A stretch of 64,000 bases of DNA from CAYPGJ01 sp050174775. GTDB taxonomy: Bacteria; Planctomycetota; Phycisphaerae; Phycisphaerales; UBA1924. The notes under the pieces are model-generated. The model was not told where the DNA came from and searched no databases. It saw nothing but the letters and a program-made list of their open reading frames with translations. Below are positions 39,570 through 47,697 of this stretch, piece after piece. A program made the translations under genes and the position numbers. The first letter of the stretch is position 1; every line of letters starts with the position of its first letter. Where the stretch lies: NCBI GenBank assembly GCA_050174775.1, contig JBFXJP010000001.1:434001-498000 (forward strand). Direction: 5' to 3'.

Positions 39570-39696
39570 GGGATGACCTCCGTGAGGGTGTTCTGGGTCT
39601 TGTCCGTGACGGGAACGGGCGCGAGCGCGCCCGGGATTATCGGTCTGAGGAGGGATGCCACCGCGCTGGGGGCGGTTTGTCAAGCCCTGCGCGGCC

Positions 39697-41385
39697 TCAG
39701 GGAAGATCGACCGGTGAGTGGAGAAGGAATGAGAGAAGTGCTTCGAAAGCGGGTTTGGCGAGGATGACGGCGATGGAAGCGAGGGCGAGGTGGGGGCCGA
39801 AGGGGAGGGCGGACCGCACGCCTTTGCGGGCGATGGCGGAGGCTGCGGTGGCTGCGAGGGCGAGGAGGGGGGCTGTGAAGAAGGCGAGGACGGGGTCGAT
39901 CCAGCCGCAGACGGCGCCGACGGCGGCGAGGAGGTGGACGTCGCCCAGGCCCATGGCTTCGCGGCCGATGGCGAGGGTGCCGAGGATGCGGACGGCCCAG
40001 ATGACGGCGCCGCCGACGATGAAGCCGAGGAGGGAGCCGGTGAGGGCGAGGAGCCAGAGGGGGGGTGAGGCGAGGACGGGGAGCGCGGAAATGAGTTGGG
40101 GGGTGAAGGTGGCGGCGAGGACGGCCGCGAGGATGGGGGGCGCGAGGAAGAGGAGTTCCCGCACGGTTTCGCGTCGGGCGTGTGGGTAGTCGAGGAAGGA
40201 GGGCTCGTGGTGGGGGGGAGTCGCGGCGTCGGGGGTGGGGGAGAGGGGTTCGGGGTCGGTGTTGAGGAGGACGGAGAGGATGAGGCCGAGACCGGCTGCG
40301 GCGATGCTGAGGGTGGGTGAGAGGGGGAAGGCTGCTGCGGAGAGGATGAGTGGGGGGAGGAAGGTGTTGAGGAGGGTGTAGCGTCGGGGCTGCGCGGGTG
40401 TGGAGGGTGTGGGAGGGGATGGAGGCGTGTCGGCGGAGGTGGGGGTGGGAGATGGGGTGGGTGTGTCGGAGACGCGCGCGCGGAGGAGCGTGCCGAGGAT
40501 GAGGCCGAGGACGAGACCGACGCCCATGCCGAGGGTTGGTGCGTTGAGTGCGCTGCCTGCGATGGCGCCGAGGCCCATGAGGACGATGGCTGGTGCGGTG
40601 AAGAGGAGGGTGCGGAAGAGGACGGCGCGGAGCGGCGTGGGTGGGGGAGGGGGAGTGGAGGGGGAGGAGGATGCGGAGGCGAGCCAGGCTTCGAAGTCGT
40701 GGAAGGAGCGTTTGAGGAGGCCGGTCCAGACGAGGATGTTGGAGAGGAGGAGGCCTAGGGATGCGGCAAGGGTGATGAGGAGTGTGGTGGTTGAGCGCGG
40801 TGTCGGAAGCGTCCAGGGGAAGTCGGAGTCGGGGATGAGTGGAGTGGGGGAGGAGGAGAGCGTGAGGGCGTGGAGTGGGTGGGTGATGAAGGCGATGAGC
40901 GCGACGAGCCAGGGGATGATGGGAGGGATGGTGTAGGTGCGCGCGTCGATGATGGACATGGCGATGAGGGAGGAGATGAGGAGGAGGAAGAGCGCGAGGG
41001 TGGGCCACATGCGCGCGAGGCCGAGAGCGGACCATTCGGGCGCGGAGGCTGAGGCGTTGAAGGAGTAGGAGAAGGTTGGGAGGAACCAGTCGACGACGAG
41101 CCCTGCGAAGAGGAGGGCGAGCGCGAGTTCGACGATGGGGTATTCGGGGGAGACGGGGGAGCGGCAGAAGCGGCAGCGGCCTCGGAGGAAGAGCCAGCCG
41201 AGGATCGGGAGGTTTTCGCGCCAGGTGAGGGGTGTTTCGCAGGATGGGCAGCGCGAGCCCGGGCGGAAGAGGCCTTCGTTGCGCGGGAGGCGGTAGGCGA
41301 CGACGTTGAGGAAGGAGCCGACGCACGCGCCGGTGGCGGCGGCGAAGAGGATGGGAGGGAACGCCAGCAGCCAGGCGGGGAGCAT
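39697..41385 (-). CDS. type IV prepilin peptidase (A24 family) with large central insertion
   Basis: Prepilin peptidase cleaves the leader of type IV pilins and type II secretion pseudopilins and N-methylates them. The N-terminal methylase part has GSFLNVVAYRLPRNEG and the zinc-type CPSCETPLTW/CRFCRSPV pairs. The two catalytic aspartates are in IIDARTYTIPP (about residue 148) and GLGDVHLLAAVGA (about 487). Family members usually have about 60 residues between these aspartates; here about 340, with extra membrane segments and proline/threonine-rich loops. The total is 562 aa instead of about 270. It ends the leftward mlaFD-xseAB run, 10 bp after xseB. No pilin gene is in the window. Confidence 0.88.
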   Translation of the reverse strand: MLPAWLLAFPPILFAAATGACVGSFLNVVAYRLPRNEGLFRPGSRCPSCETPLTWRENLPILGWLFLRGRCRFCRSPVSPEYPIVELALALLFAGLVVDWFLPTFSYSFNASASAPEWSALGLARMWPTLALFLLLISSLIAMSIIDARTYTIPPIIPWLVALIAFITHPLHALTLSSSPTPLIPDSDFPWTLPTPRSTTTLLITLAASLGLLLSNILVWTGLLKRSFHDFEAWLASASSSPSTPPPPPTPLRAVLFRTLLFTAPAIVLMGLGAIAGSALNAPTLGMGVGLVLGLILGTLLRARVSDTPTPSPTPTSADTPPSPPTPSTPAQPRRYTLLNTFLPPLILSAAAFPLSPTLSIAAAGLGLILSVLLNTDPEPLSPTPDAATPPHHEPSFLDYPHARRETVRELLFLAPPILAAVLAATFTPQLISALPVLASPPLWLLALTGSLLGFIVGGAVIWAVRILGTLAIGREAMGLGDVHLLAAVGAVCGWIDPVLAFFTAPLLALAATAASAIARKGVRSALPFGPHLALASIAVILAKPAFEALLSFLLHSPVDLP

Positions 41386-41395
41386 GGTGGGTGGA

Positions 41396-41728
41396 TCAGA
41401 AGGGCGCGGGCTCGTCGACGTCGGGCTCGGGGGGCGCCGGGGTGCGGGCGCTCCCGGTGCGGGAGCGCGTGGAGGGTGAGGTTTCGTCCGGGGTGGGCGT
41501 GAGTTCGGTGATGCGCTGCTCGGCGTGATCGAGGATGGAGCGGCAGCGCTTCAGGAGCGCGACGCCCTTCTCGTAGTCGGCGATCGCGGCTTCGAGGCCG
41601 ACCTCGCCCGCTTCGATGCGGTCGACGATCGCTTCGAGCTGCGCGAGGGCCTGCTCGAAAGTGAGGCCTTCGAGCGCGGGATCGCTCGTAGCGTCGTGCG
41701 TGTCGGGCTTTGCGGCGCGTTTCGCCAT
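41396..41728 (-). CDS. xseB: exodeoxyribonuclease VII small subunit
   Basis: XseB is the small subunit of exonuclease VII, which degrades single-stranded DNA. The 110-aa protein has the family core LTFEQALAQLEAIVDRIEAG, LEAAIADYEKGVALLKRC, LDHAEQRI at about residues 22-75, with a longer Pro/Thr-rich tail than usual. The ATG at 41728 is 13 bp after the xseA stop. Confidence 0.92.
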   Translation of the reverse strand: MAKRAAKPDTHDATSDPALEGLTFEQALAQLEAIVDRIEAGEVGLEAAIADYEKGVALLKRCRSILDHAEQRITELTPTPDETSPSTRSRTGSARTPAPPEPDVDEPAPF

Positions 41729-41741
41729 GGCGTGAGTGAAG

Positions 41742-43223
41742 TTAGCCGTTTGCGAGGAAGAGGTCCATCTGGTCGGGGGGCGGGCTCGGGGGTTGAGCGC
41801 GCGGGCGGCGCGGCGGCGTGGAGGGTGCGCGCGCGGGTGTGGGGCCGTCGTCGTCGACGATGGAGTGGATGCGACCATGCGCGAGGCGCGTGGTGAGACG
41901 GTCGCCGGCTTTCGCGTCGGAGGGATCGCGGAGGATGCGCCCGTCGTCGAGGGAGGTGACGGAGTAGCCGCGGTTGAGGACGTTGATGGGGGAGGCAAGG
42001 TCGAGCGCGCGCGCGAGGGAGTCGAGCCGGAGACGGCGGTTGCGGACGAGGGAGGTGAGCACGGCGTCGAGCCGGCGCTGGCGGCCGGGGAGGTCGTGCC
42101 CGGTGAGACGCGCGCGGATGGCGGCCTGCAGGTCGGCGCGCGCGCCGGCGAGGCGTGCGCGACGCGCCGCGGCCTGGGCCTGGGGGCGGGCGTGCGCGAG
42201 GCGGGAGGAGATGCGTTCGAGGAGGAGGCGCCGGTGCGCGACGGTGTCGCGGAGCGCGCGGTTGAGGTCGGCGCGTTCGAGGTCTCGGCGCGCGATGTGG
42301 ACGTAGTGACGGAGGTGGGAGGCGAGACGGCGTTGGCGCTGGAGGAGTTGCTGCTCGAGGGCCGCGCGGTCGGGGGCGAGACGCATCGCGGCCTGCGTGG
42401 GGGTGGCGGCGCGGAGATCGGCGACGAGTTCGGCGATGGTGGTGTCGGTTTCGTGGCCGATGGCGGCGACGACGGGGATGGGGCAGCGAACGATGGCCTC
42501 GGCCACAACGCGTTCGTTGAAGGCCCAGAGGTCTTCCATGGAACCGCCGCCTCTGGTGAGGAGGACGGCGTCAAGGGCGTGGGCTTCGTGGTTGGCGGAG
42601 ACCCAGGCCAGCGCGCGCGCGATGTCGGGGGCCGCGGTGTCGCCCTGCACGCGCACGTCGATCAGCGCGATCTCGACAGCGGGGCAGCGGCGCTTCATGG
42701 TGTCGAGGACGTCCTGCAGCGCGGCGCCGGTGCGCGAGGTGAGCACGGCGACCTTGCGCGGCATGAGCGGGGGCGGGCGTTTGCGCGATTCCTCGAACCA
42801 GCCCAGCGCGCGCAGCTCCTCGCAGAGCGCACGGAACTTGAGCTCGAGAGCGCCGGCGCCGACGGGCTCGAGCCGGTCGACGTACATCTGGGTGCGGCCC
42901 TGCTTGCCGTAGTGCTCGATGCGCCCGGTGGCCACCACTTCCTGTCCGTTTTCGGGGCGGAAGCCCAGTCTTCGCGCTGCCGTGGCGAACATGACGCAGT
43001 CGAGGCGCGCGTCGGCGTCCTTGAGCGCGAACCACCAGTGGGTCTGGTCGCGGAAGTTGGAGATCTCTCCCAGCACGCGCAGGGGGCGGGGCAGGCCCGC
43101 GCGGAGCGCGGCGTCGATGAGTTCGGTGAGTTCGCCGACGCGGAAGGGGCGGTCATCCGCGGGCGCCGCGTCGGGCGTGGGCGCTGCCTTCATGCGGGAT
43201 GGATCGAATCGTGCTCGCGCCAT
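41742..43223 (-). CDS. xseA: exodeoxyribonuclease VII large subunit
   Basis: XseA is the catalytic subunit of exonuclease VII. The 493-aa protein has the N-terminal OB fold (RVGELTELIDAAL, VLGEISNFRDQTHWWFALKD), the catalytic domain with VAVLTSRTGAALQDVLDT, LLTRGGGSMEDLWAFNE, PVVAAIGHETDTTIAELVAD and ATPTQAA, and a long helical C-terminal part. The C-terminal region NVLNRGYSVTSLDDGRILRD is also typical. It lies 15 bp after mlaD and 13 bp before xseB. Confidence 0.94.
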   Translation of the reverse strand: MARARFDPSRMKAAPTPDAAPADDRPFRVGELTELIDAALRAGLPRPLRVLGEISNFRDQTHWWFALKDADARLDCVMFATAARRLGFRPENGQEVVATGRIEHYGKQGRTQMYVDRLEPVGAGALELKFRALCEELRALGWFEESRKRPPPLMPRKVAVLTSRTGAALQDVLDTMKRRCPAVEIALIDVRVQGDTAAPDIARALAWVSANHEAHALDAVLLTRGGGSMEDLWAFNERVVAEAIVRCPIPVVAAIGHETDTTIAELVADLRAATPTQAAMRLAPDRAALEQQLLQRQRRLASHLRHYVHIARRDLERADLNRALRDTVAHRRLLLERISSRLAHARPQAQAAARRARLAGARADLQAAIRARLTGHDLPGRQRRLDAVLTSLVRNRRLRLDSLARALDLASPINVLNRGYSVTSLDDGRILRDPSDAKAGDRLTTRLAHGRIHSIVDDDGPTPARAPSTPPRRPRAQPPSPPPDQMDLFLANG

Positions 43224-43238
43224 CGGGTCTCCGGCGGC

Positions 43239-44264
43239 TCACCAGCGGATGGGCACGCCTTCCTTGCGGTATTTCTCGACGAGCAGTTGGGCTTCGAGCA
43301 GTGCTTTCTCGAGACGGCGGGAGGCGTCGGTGAGCGCGTTGTAGAGGTCGGGGTTCTTGAGGAGCATGCCGATCGTGCCCTGCCCGGAGTTCACCTGGCC
43401 CAGCATCGAGCGGACATCCTCGATCGTGTCGCCCATCGCGCGGGAGAGCTCGGCAAAGTCTTTGGTGATGGTGTCGGCGTTCTCGGTGAGGTGCTCGGCC
43501 TTGGTGGCGATGATGCGCGCGGTGTCGTTCCACGATTCGACCGCGGCGGCGGCGCGCTCGAAGAGGTCCGCGGCCTGCGCGACGGCGCGCTTCGCGTTCG
43601 CGCGGAGCTGATCGTCGGACAGCCAGACCTGAGCGTCCTTGGCGGCGCGGTCGAGCCGTGCCACGGCCGAGATGAGGTTGGGCTCGACGAGCCCGGCATC
43701 GACCTGCTCGGGCGTGCGCGGCGCGACGAACGTTTCGATGCGCTCGCCGACGCGCGTGTAGGTCTCTCCAAGACGTTTGATGGAGTCTGCTGCGGCGACG
43801 ATGGAGTCGAGTTTCTCGGGGAGCGTGGCCGCGAGATCCGAGATGCCCGTGGCCGGGGCTGTGGACGCGGCGATGGTCTCGCCGGGTCGGAGGAAAGTCT
43901 CGCCTTCCGGGGCGGGGCCCTTGCCCGGTCGGAGGGAGAGGTTGGCGTCGCCGACGAACCCGCGTTCGATGCGGACCTCGATGTGGCGCGGGAGGTTGAC
44001 GCCGCGCGCGATGGCGAGGGCGAGGACGACGCCGTCGCGCGGGTCCTCTGCGGGGTTGATCTCACGCACCTCTCCGACGCGGACGCCGTTGAGGGTGACG
44101 GGCGCGGCGCGGTAGAGGCCCGCCGCGTTGTCGATGGTGAGGGTAAGGGGATAGGTCTGATCGCTGCGCAGCTCTCCGAAGAGGAAGAGCGTGAGTGCGA
44201 GGCCTGCGAGCCCGATGAGGGTGGTGAGGCCGATGGCGATGTCGCGGACGCGTTCGCGGTTCAC
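43239..44264 (-). CDS. mlaD: MlaD-like MCE-domain protein
   Basis: A 341-aa inner-membrane-anchored periplasmic protein of the MCE family, which forms hexameric lipid-binding rings in phospholipid transport between membranes. One helix (IAIGLTTLIGLAGLALTLFLF) precedes the MCE domain (about residues 38-120: YPLTLTIDNAAGLYRAAPVT, LNGVRVGEVREI, EVRIERGFVGDANLSL). The rest is a long helical region (about 150-330), longer than in E. coli MlaD and more like PqiB/Mce-type tails. It overlaps the ATPase gene mlaF by ATGA. No mlaE permease is in this window. Confidence 0.88.
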   Translation of the reverse strand: MNRERVRDIAIGLTTLIGLAGLALTLFLFGELRSDQTYPLTLTIDNAAGLYRAAPVTLNGVRVGEVREINPAEDPRDGVVLALAIARGVNLPRHIEVRIERGFVGDANLSLRPGKGPAPEGETFLRPGETIAASTAPATGISDLAATLPEKLDSIVAAADSIKRLGETYTRVGERIETFVAPRTPEQVDAGLVEPNLISAVARLDRAAKDAQVWLSDDQLRANAKRAVAQAADLFERAAAAVESWNDTARIIATKAEHLTENADTITKDFAELSRAMGDTIEDVRSMLGQVNSGQGTIGMLLKNPDLYNALTDASRRLEKALLEAQLLVEKYRKEGVPIRW

Positions 44265-45112
44265 AGGGGCTCCTGGGGTGTCGCGCGTGCGTGGGGTTGC
44301 TGGGGACGTGCGTCGGGATGGTACGTCCCCGACATGAAGCGTTGGACGTAGGGGTGTTCGGAGCGTTCGACCTGCTCGAACGTGCCGTCCGCGACGATCT
44401 TCCCTTCGTAGAGGACGACGACGCGGTCGGCGATCTTGCGGGCAGAGGCCAGGTCGTGGGTGACGATGACGCCGGTGAGACCGAGGGAGTCGCGCATCTT
44501 GAGGATGAGGTCGTTGATGCCGTCGGCGCGGATGGGGTCGAGTCCGGTGGTGGGCTCGTCGTAGAGGACGAGGGCGGGCTTGAGGATGACCGCGCGGGCG
44601 AGCCCGACGCGCTTGCGCTGGCCGCCCGAGAGTTCCGCCGGGAGCTTCTTCTGCGAGCCGTCCATCTCGACGGTGCGGAGGGCGGCCGCAACCCGATCCC
44701 GCCGCTCCTGTTTATTGAGGTCGGTGTGCTCGACCAGGGGGAACGCCACGTTCTCCTCGACGTTCATGGAGTCGAAGAGCGCGGCCATCTGGAAGAGGAA
44801 GCCGATGTTGCGGCGGACCTCGGTGAGATGACGTTCGGGGACGTCGTCGACGCGCACGCCTCGGAAGAGCACGGCCCCGGAGTCGGGGCGGAGGAGCCCG
44901 ACGATGTGCTTGAGGAGGACGGACTTGCCGGCGCCGGAGGGCCCGAGGACGACCGTGTTCTCGCCGGTCTTAATGGAGAGGGAGACGCCATCGAGGACGC
45001 GGAGGGCGCCGAAGGACTTGCGGACTTCTTCGAGGCGGACGATGGGCGCGCCGGGATCGGCGCCCGGGATGGGCGTGGGGACGTCGTGGATGTGGGCGCC
45101 GTTGCGGGACAC
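44261..45112 (-). CDS. mlaF: MlaF-like ABC transporter ATP-binding protein
   Basis: The ATPase of an Mla-type lipid transporter. The 283-aa protein has Walker A GPSGAGKSVLLKHIVGLL, the family-typical NIGFLFQMAALFDSMNVEEN, signature LSGGQRKRVGLARAV, Walker B LVLYDEPTTGLDP and the H-loop in VIVTHDL. The only usable start is GTG at 45112 (VSRNGAHIHDVP); no other start codon occurs before the first conserved strand. That places its start just 6 bp from the divergent Nudix gene. It overlaps mlaD and begins the leftward mlaFD-xseAB-prepilin peptidase run. Confidence 0.9.
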   Translation of the reverse strand: MSRNGAHIHDVPTPIPGADPGAPIVRLEEVRKSFGALRVLDGVSLSIKTGENTVVLGPSGAGKSVLLKHIVGLLRPDSGAVLFRGVRVDDVPERHLTEVRRNIGFLFQMAALFDSMNVEENVAFPLVEHTDLNKQERRDRVAAALRTVEMDGSQKKLPAELSGGQRKRVGLARAVILKPALVLYDEPTTGLDPIRADGINDLILKMRDSLGLTGVIVTHDLASARKIADRVVVLYEGKIVADGTFEQVERSEHPYVQRFMSGTYHPDARPQQPHARATPQEPL

Positions 45113-45118
45113 GTTCGT

Positions 45119-45706
45119 ATGATCCCACGGATGAGCATCTCGTGCGAGCGGACGGTGCTGTGCCGTGGAAAGAAGTTCGACTTTGCGAGCGTTCGGTTTC
45201 GCGCGCCGTCCGGGGAGACGGTGGAGAAGCAGTATGTGGCGCATCCGGGCGCGGTGGTGATCGTGCCCGTGCTTGAGGGGGGGCGCGTGGCGATCATCCG
45301 CAATTTCCGTGGCGCCACGGGGGAGTGGGAGTGGGAATTCCCGGCGGGGACCCTGGATCAGGAGGGCGAGCCTCCGGTGGAGTGTGCGCGACGCGAGCTG
45401 ATCGAGGAAACGGGGTACGAGGCCGAGCGTATGACGTTCCTGGGGGCGTACTACACGACCCCGGGGCTGAGTGACGAGCTGATGCGCGCGTTCGTGGGGG
45501 AGGGGCTGCGTGAGGTGGGGCAGGACCTGGAGGCTGGGGAGATGATCGAGGTGGTGGTGAAGGGGGTGTCGGAGGTGTGGGAGATGGTGGAGCGGGGCGA
45601 GCTTCGGGACGGGAAGTCGATCACGGCGTTGTTCCTCGCGTCCGCGCGTGGGCATGTCGAGGGGCCGGGGCGGTTTGGGAAGGAGGCGCGGGGCCATGGC
45701 GCGTAG
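45119..45706 (+). CDS. Nudix hydrolase (ADP-ribose pyrophosphatase-like)
   Basis: A 195-aa Nudix enzyme likely to split ADP-ribose or a similar nucleotide sugar. The Nudix box is in EFPAGTLDQEGEPPVECARR followed by ELIEETGY: the RELIEETG catalytic part is complete, with one extra residue between the first Gly and Glu compared with the common spacing. VIVPVLEGGRVAIIRNFRGA and FLGAYYTTPGLSDE match the ADP-ribose class. The ATGs at 45119 and 45131 are both possible starts. The end overlaps the M50 protease gene by 11 bases. Confidence 0.87.
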   Translation: MIPRMSISCERTVLCRGKKFDFASVRFRAPSGETVEKQYVAHPGAVVIVPVLEGGRVAIIRNFRGATGEWEWEFPAGTLDQEGEPPVECARRELIEETGYEAERMTFLGAYYTTPGLSDELMRAFVGEGLREVGQDLEAGEMIEVVVKGVSEVWEMVERGELRDGKSITALFLASARGHVEGPGRFGKEARGHGA

Positions 45707-46700
45707 GTCGGGGGTGAGTTCGGCGCGGGTCCTCGGGTCCGGGGAGGACCCGTTCTCCTGGGCGCCGACCATCGGCGTGTTCTTCGGCATCCGCGTGCGC
45801 CTGCACATCGTCTTCATCGTGTTCGCGGGCTGGTTCGTGCTCTCCTCGATTTCGCGCGATGCGGCGGGCGCGGTGTACACCATCTCGAGCGTCGCGGCCC
45901 TGTTTTTGCTCGTGCTGCTGCACGAGTTCGGGCATTGCTTTGCCGCGCGATGGGTGGGGGGGGAGGCGACGCAGATCGTGCTCTGGCCGCTGGGCGGGCT
46001 GGCGAGCGTGCATGTGCCGCACCTTTGGAAGCCGAACCTGATCGTCGCGGTGGCCGGGCCTGCCGTGAACGCGCTGCTGGCGCCGGTGTTCGGAGCGGCG
46101 CTGTGGGTCGCTGGCGCGAAGGACGCGATCCTGTTCAATCCGCTGAATCTTTCGGAGACGCTTGCGACGCTGCCGTCGATGTGGCTCGTCACGCTGTTCT
46201 ACATCCACGCGGCGAATCTGATGCTGCTGCTGTTCAACCTGCTGCTGCCGATCTTCCCGATGGATGGGGGGCGTGTGCTGCAGGCGGTGCTGTGGAGCCG
46301 GATGGGCTGGCGCGCGTCGATGTCGGCTGCCGCGCTGGTCGGGATGATCGGGTCGGTGGCGCTGGGCGTGCTGGGGCTGATGACGGACCGGTGGATGGTG
46401 GTGATCATCGCGCTGTTCACGGGGACGACGTGCTGGGCGGAGCGGAAGCGGCTGGAGGCGATGCGCGCGGTGGTAGGGGGAGAGGGGGCGTGGCAGGAGG
46501 GGACGAGCGCGGGGGTGACGGCGGATCGGGCGTTCGAGGCGGCGGCCGCGAAACAGAGGCAGGAGCGCGAGCGCGTTGTGGCGGACCGGGCTGAGGAGGA
46601 TCGGATTTTGGCCAAGATCGCGTCGGAGGGGATGGAGAGCCTGACCCGGAGCGAGCGGAAGACGCTGGAGCGAGCCACGGCGAAGCGACGGGGGGAGTAG
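45696..46700 (+). CDS. site-2-type intramembrane zinc metalloprotease (M50)
   Basis: A 334-aa membrane protease that cleaves within or near membrane helices. The zinc motif is LLHEFGHCFAARWVGGEA (HExxH, about residue 77) and the third ligand lies in LLPIFPMDGGRVLQAVL. About six hydrophobic segments fill residues 28-235. The C-terminal tail (about 250-334) is soluble and charged and ends in RILAKIASEGMESLTRSERK, the same kind of motif that ends the rhomboid protease encoded next. The ATG at 45696 has AGGAGG nine bases upstream. Substrates are unknown; the RskA-type anti-sigma factor at 13.6 kb is the sort of protein such enzymes cleave, but no link is shown. Confidence 0.9.
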   Translation: MARRSGVSSARVLGSGEDPFSWAPTIGVFFGIRVRLHIVFIVFAGWFVLSSISRDAAGAVYTISSVAALFLLVLLHEFGHCFAARWVGGEATQIVLWPLGGLASVHVPHLWKPNLIVAVAGPAVNALLAPVFGAALWVAGAKDAILFNPLNLSETLATLPSMWLVTLFYIHAANLMLLLFNLLLPIFPMDGGRVLQAVLWSRMGWRASMSAAALVGMIGSVALGVLGLMTDRWMVVIIALFTGTTCWAERKRLEAMRAVVGGEGAWQEGTSAGVTADRAFEAAAAKQRQERERVVADRAEEDRILAKIASEGMESLTRSERKTLERATAKRRGE

Positions 46701-46775
46701 ACTGGCTGCTCATGGAGTCCGGGGGGACCGAAGTCCGAAGAACTGCAGAGGGGCGCAGGGAGCGCGCGAGGACGC

Positions 46776-47687
46776 ATGGGGATCTACGACCGCGGGTACG
46801 CGAGGGCTGACGGCGGGGTGGAGCGTGGAGGGTCGTTCTTCGATCCGCCGCGGATGTGGTCGTTCAACACGTGGCTGATCGTGTCGAACGTGGCGGTGTT
46901 TCTGGTCATGGCGTTGGCGCCGAAGGCGGGGCAATTCATCTACACGTGGGGTCACTTCTCGACGCTGCAGGGGTTCCTGCGGCTCGAGGTGTGGCGTTTC
47001 GTGTCGTTTCAGTTCCTGCACGCCGGATGGCTGCACCTGTTCTTCAACATGTTCGGGCTCTGGCTCTTCGGGGCCATGGTGGAGCGCCGGCTGGGCTTCA
47101 AGCGGTACGCGGCGTTCTATCTGCTCTGCGGCATCTGCGGCGCGTTGCTGTACCTCACGCTGAATCTCGCGGGGCGCGGTCTTGGCGTCGCGCTGCCCGG
47201 GCTGCTCTTCACCAACACCGCTACGCCGCTGGTGGGCGCGTCCGCGGGCGTGTTCGGCGTGCTGATGGCCGCGGCGTACTACGAGCCCAACGCGCTCATG
47301 CAGATCATGTTCCTGCCGATGGCGGTCAAGCTGCGGACGCTGGTGTACTTCTACGTGGCGTTCGCGCTGCTGAATCTGCTGATGCAGGGGAAGAACGCGG
47401 GCGGCGACGCGGCGCACATCGGCGGCGCCGCGGCTGGATATTTCTTCGTCCGCAGGCCGCACCTGCTGCACGACTTCTTCGACGTGCTCGGGCCCAAGAA
47501 GGGCGCCGGCAAGGGGGCGCGGGCTGCGACGAAGGGGCGCGGAGGCGGAGGGAAAGCGCGCGGCGGAGGACCGGACCCTGGCGAGGTGGACCGCATCCTG
47601 GCGAAGGTTGCCACGCAGGGCCTGCAGAGCCTCACGCCCTCGGAGAAGAAGACGCTGCAGCGCGCGACGGAATCGACCAAGCGCTGA
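46776..47687 (+). CDS. rhomboid-family intramembrane serine protease
   Basis: A 303-aa rhomboid protease. The core has WRFVSFQFLHAGWLHLFFNM with HxxxN-type residues, the catalytic Ser in VGASAGVFGVLMAA, and the catalytic His in GGDAAHIGGAAAGYFF, on about six helices between residues 30 and 225. A Gly/Lys/Arg-rich linker (about 235-265) leads to the C-terminal motif RILAKVATQGLQSLTPSEKK. This resembles the tail (DUF6576-like) found on rhomboids of several phyla and closely matches the end of the adjacent M50 protease. It lies 75 bp after the M50 gene and 10 bp before tgt. Confidence 0.92.
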   Translation: MGIYDRGYARADGGVERGGSFFDPPRMWSFNTWLIVSNVAVFLVMALAPKAGQFIYTWGHFSTLQGFLRLEVWRFVSFQFLHAGWLHLFFNMFGLWLFGAMVERRLGFKRYAAFYLLCGICGALLYLTLNLAGRGLGVALPGLLFTNTATPLVGASAGVFGVLMAAAYYEPNALMQIMFLPMAVKLRTLVYFYVAFALLNLLMQGKNAGGDAAHIGGAAAGYFFVRRPHLLHDFFDVLGPKKGAGKGARAATKGRGGGGKARGGGPDPGEVDRILAKVATQGLQSLTPSEKKTLQRATESTKR

Positions 47688-47697
47688 GCCACGCCCG

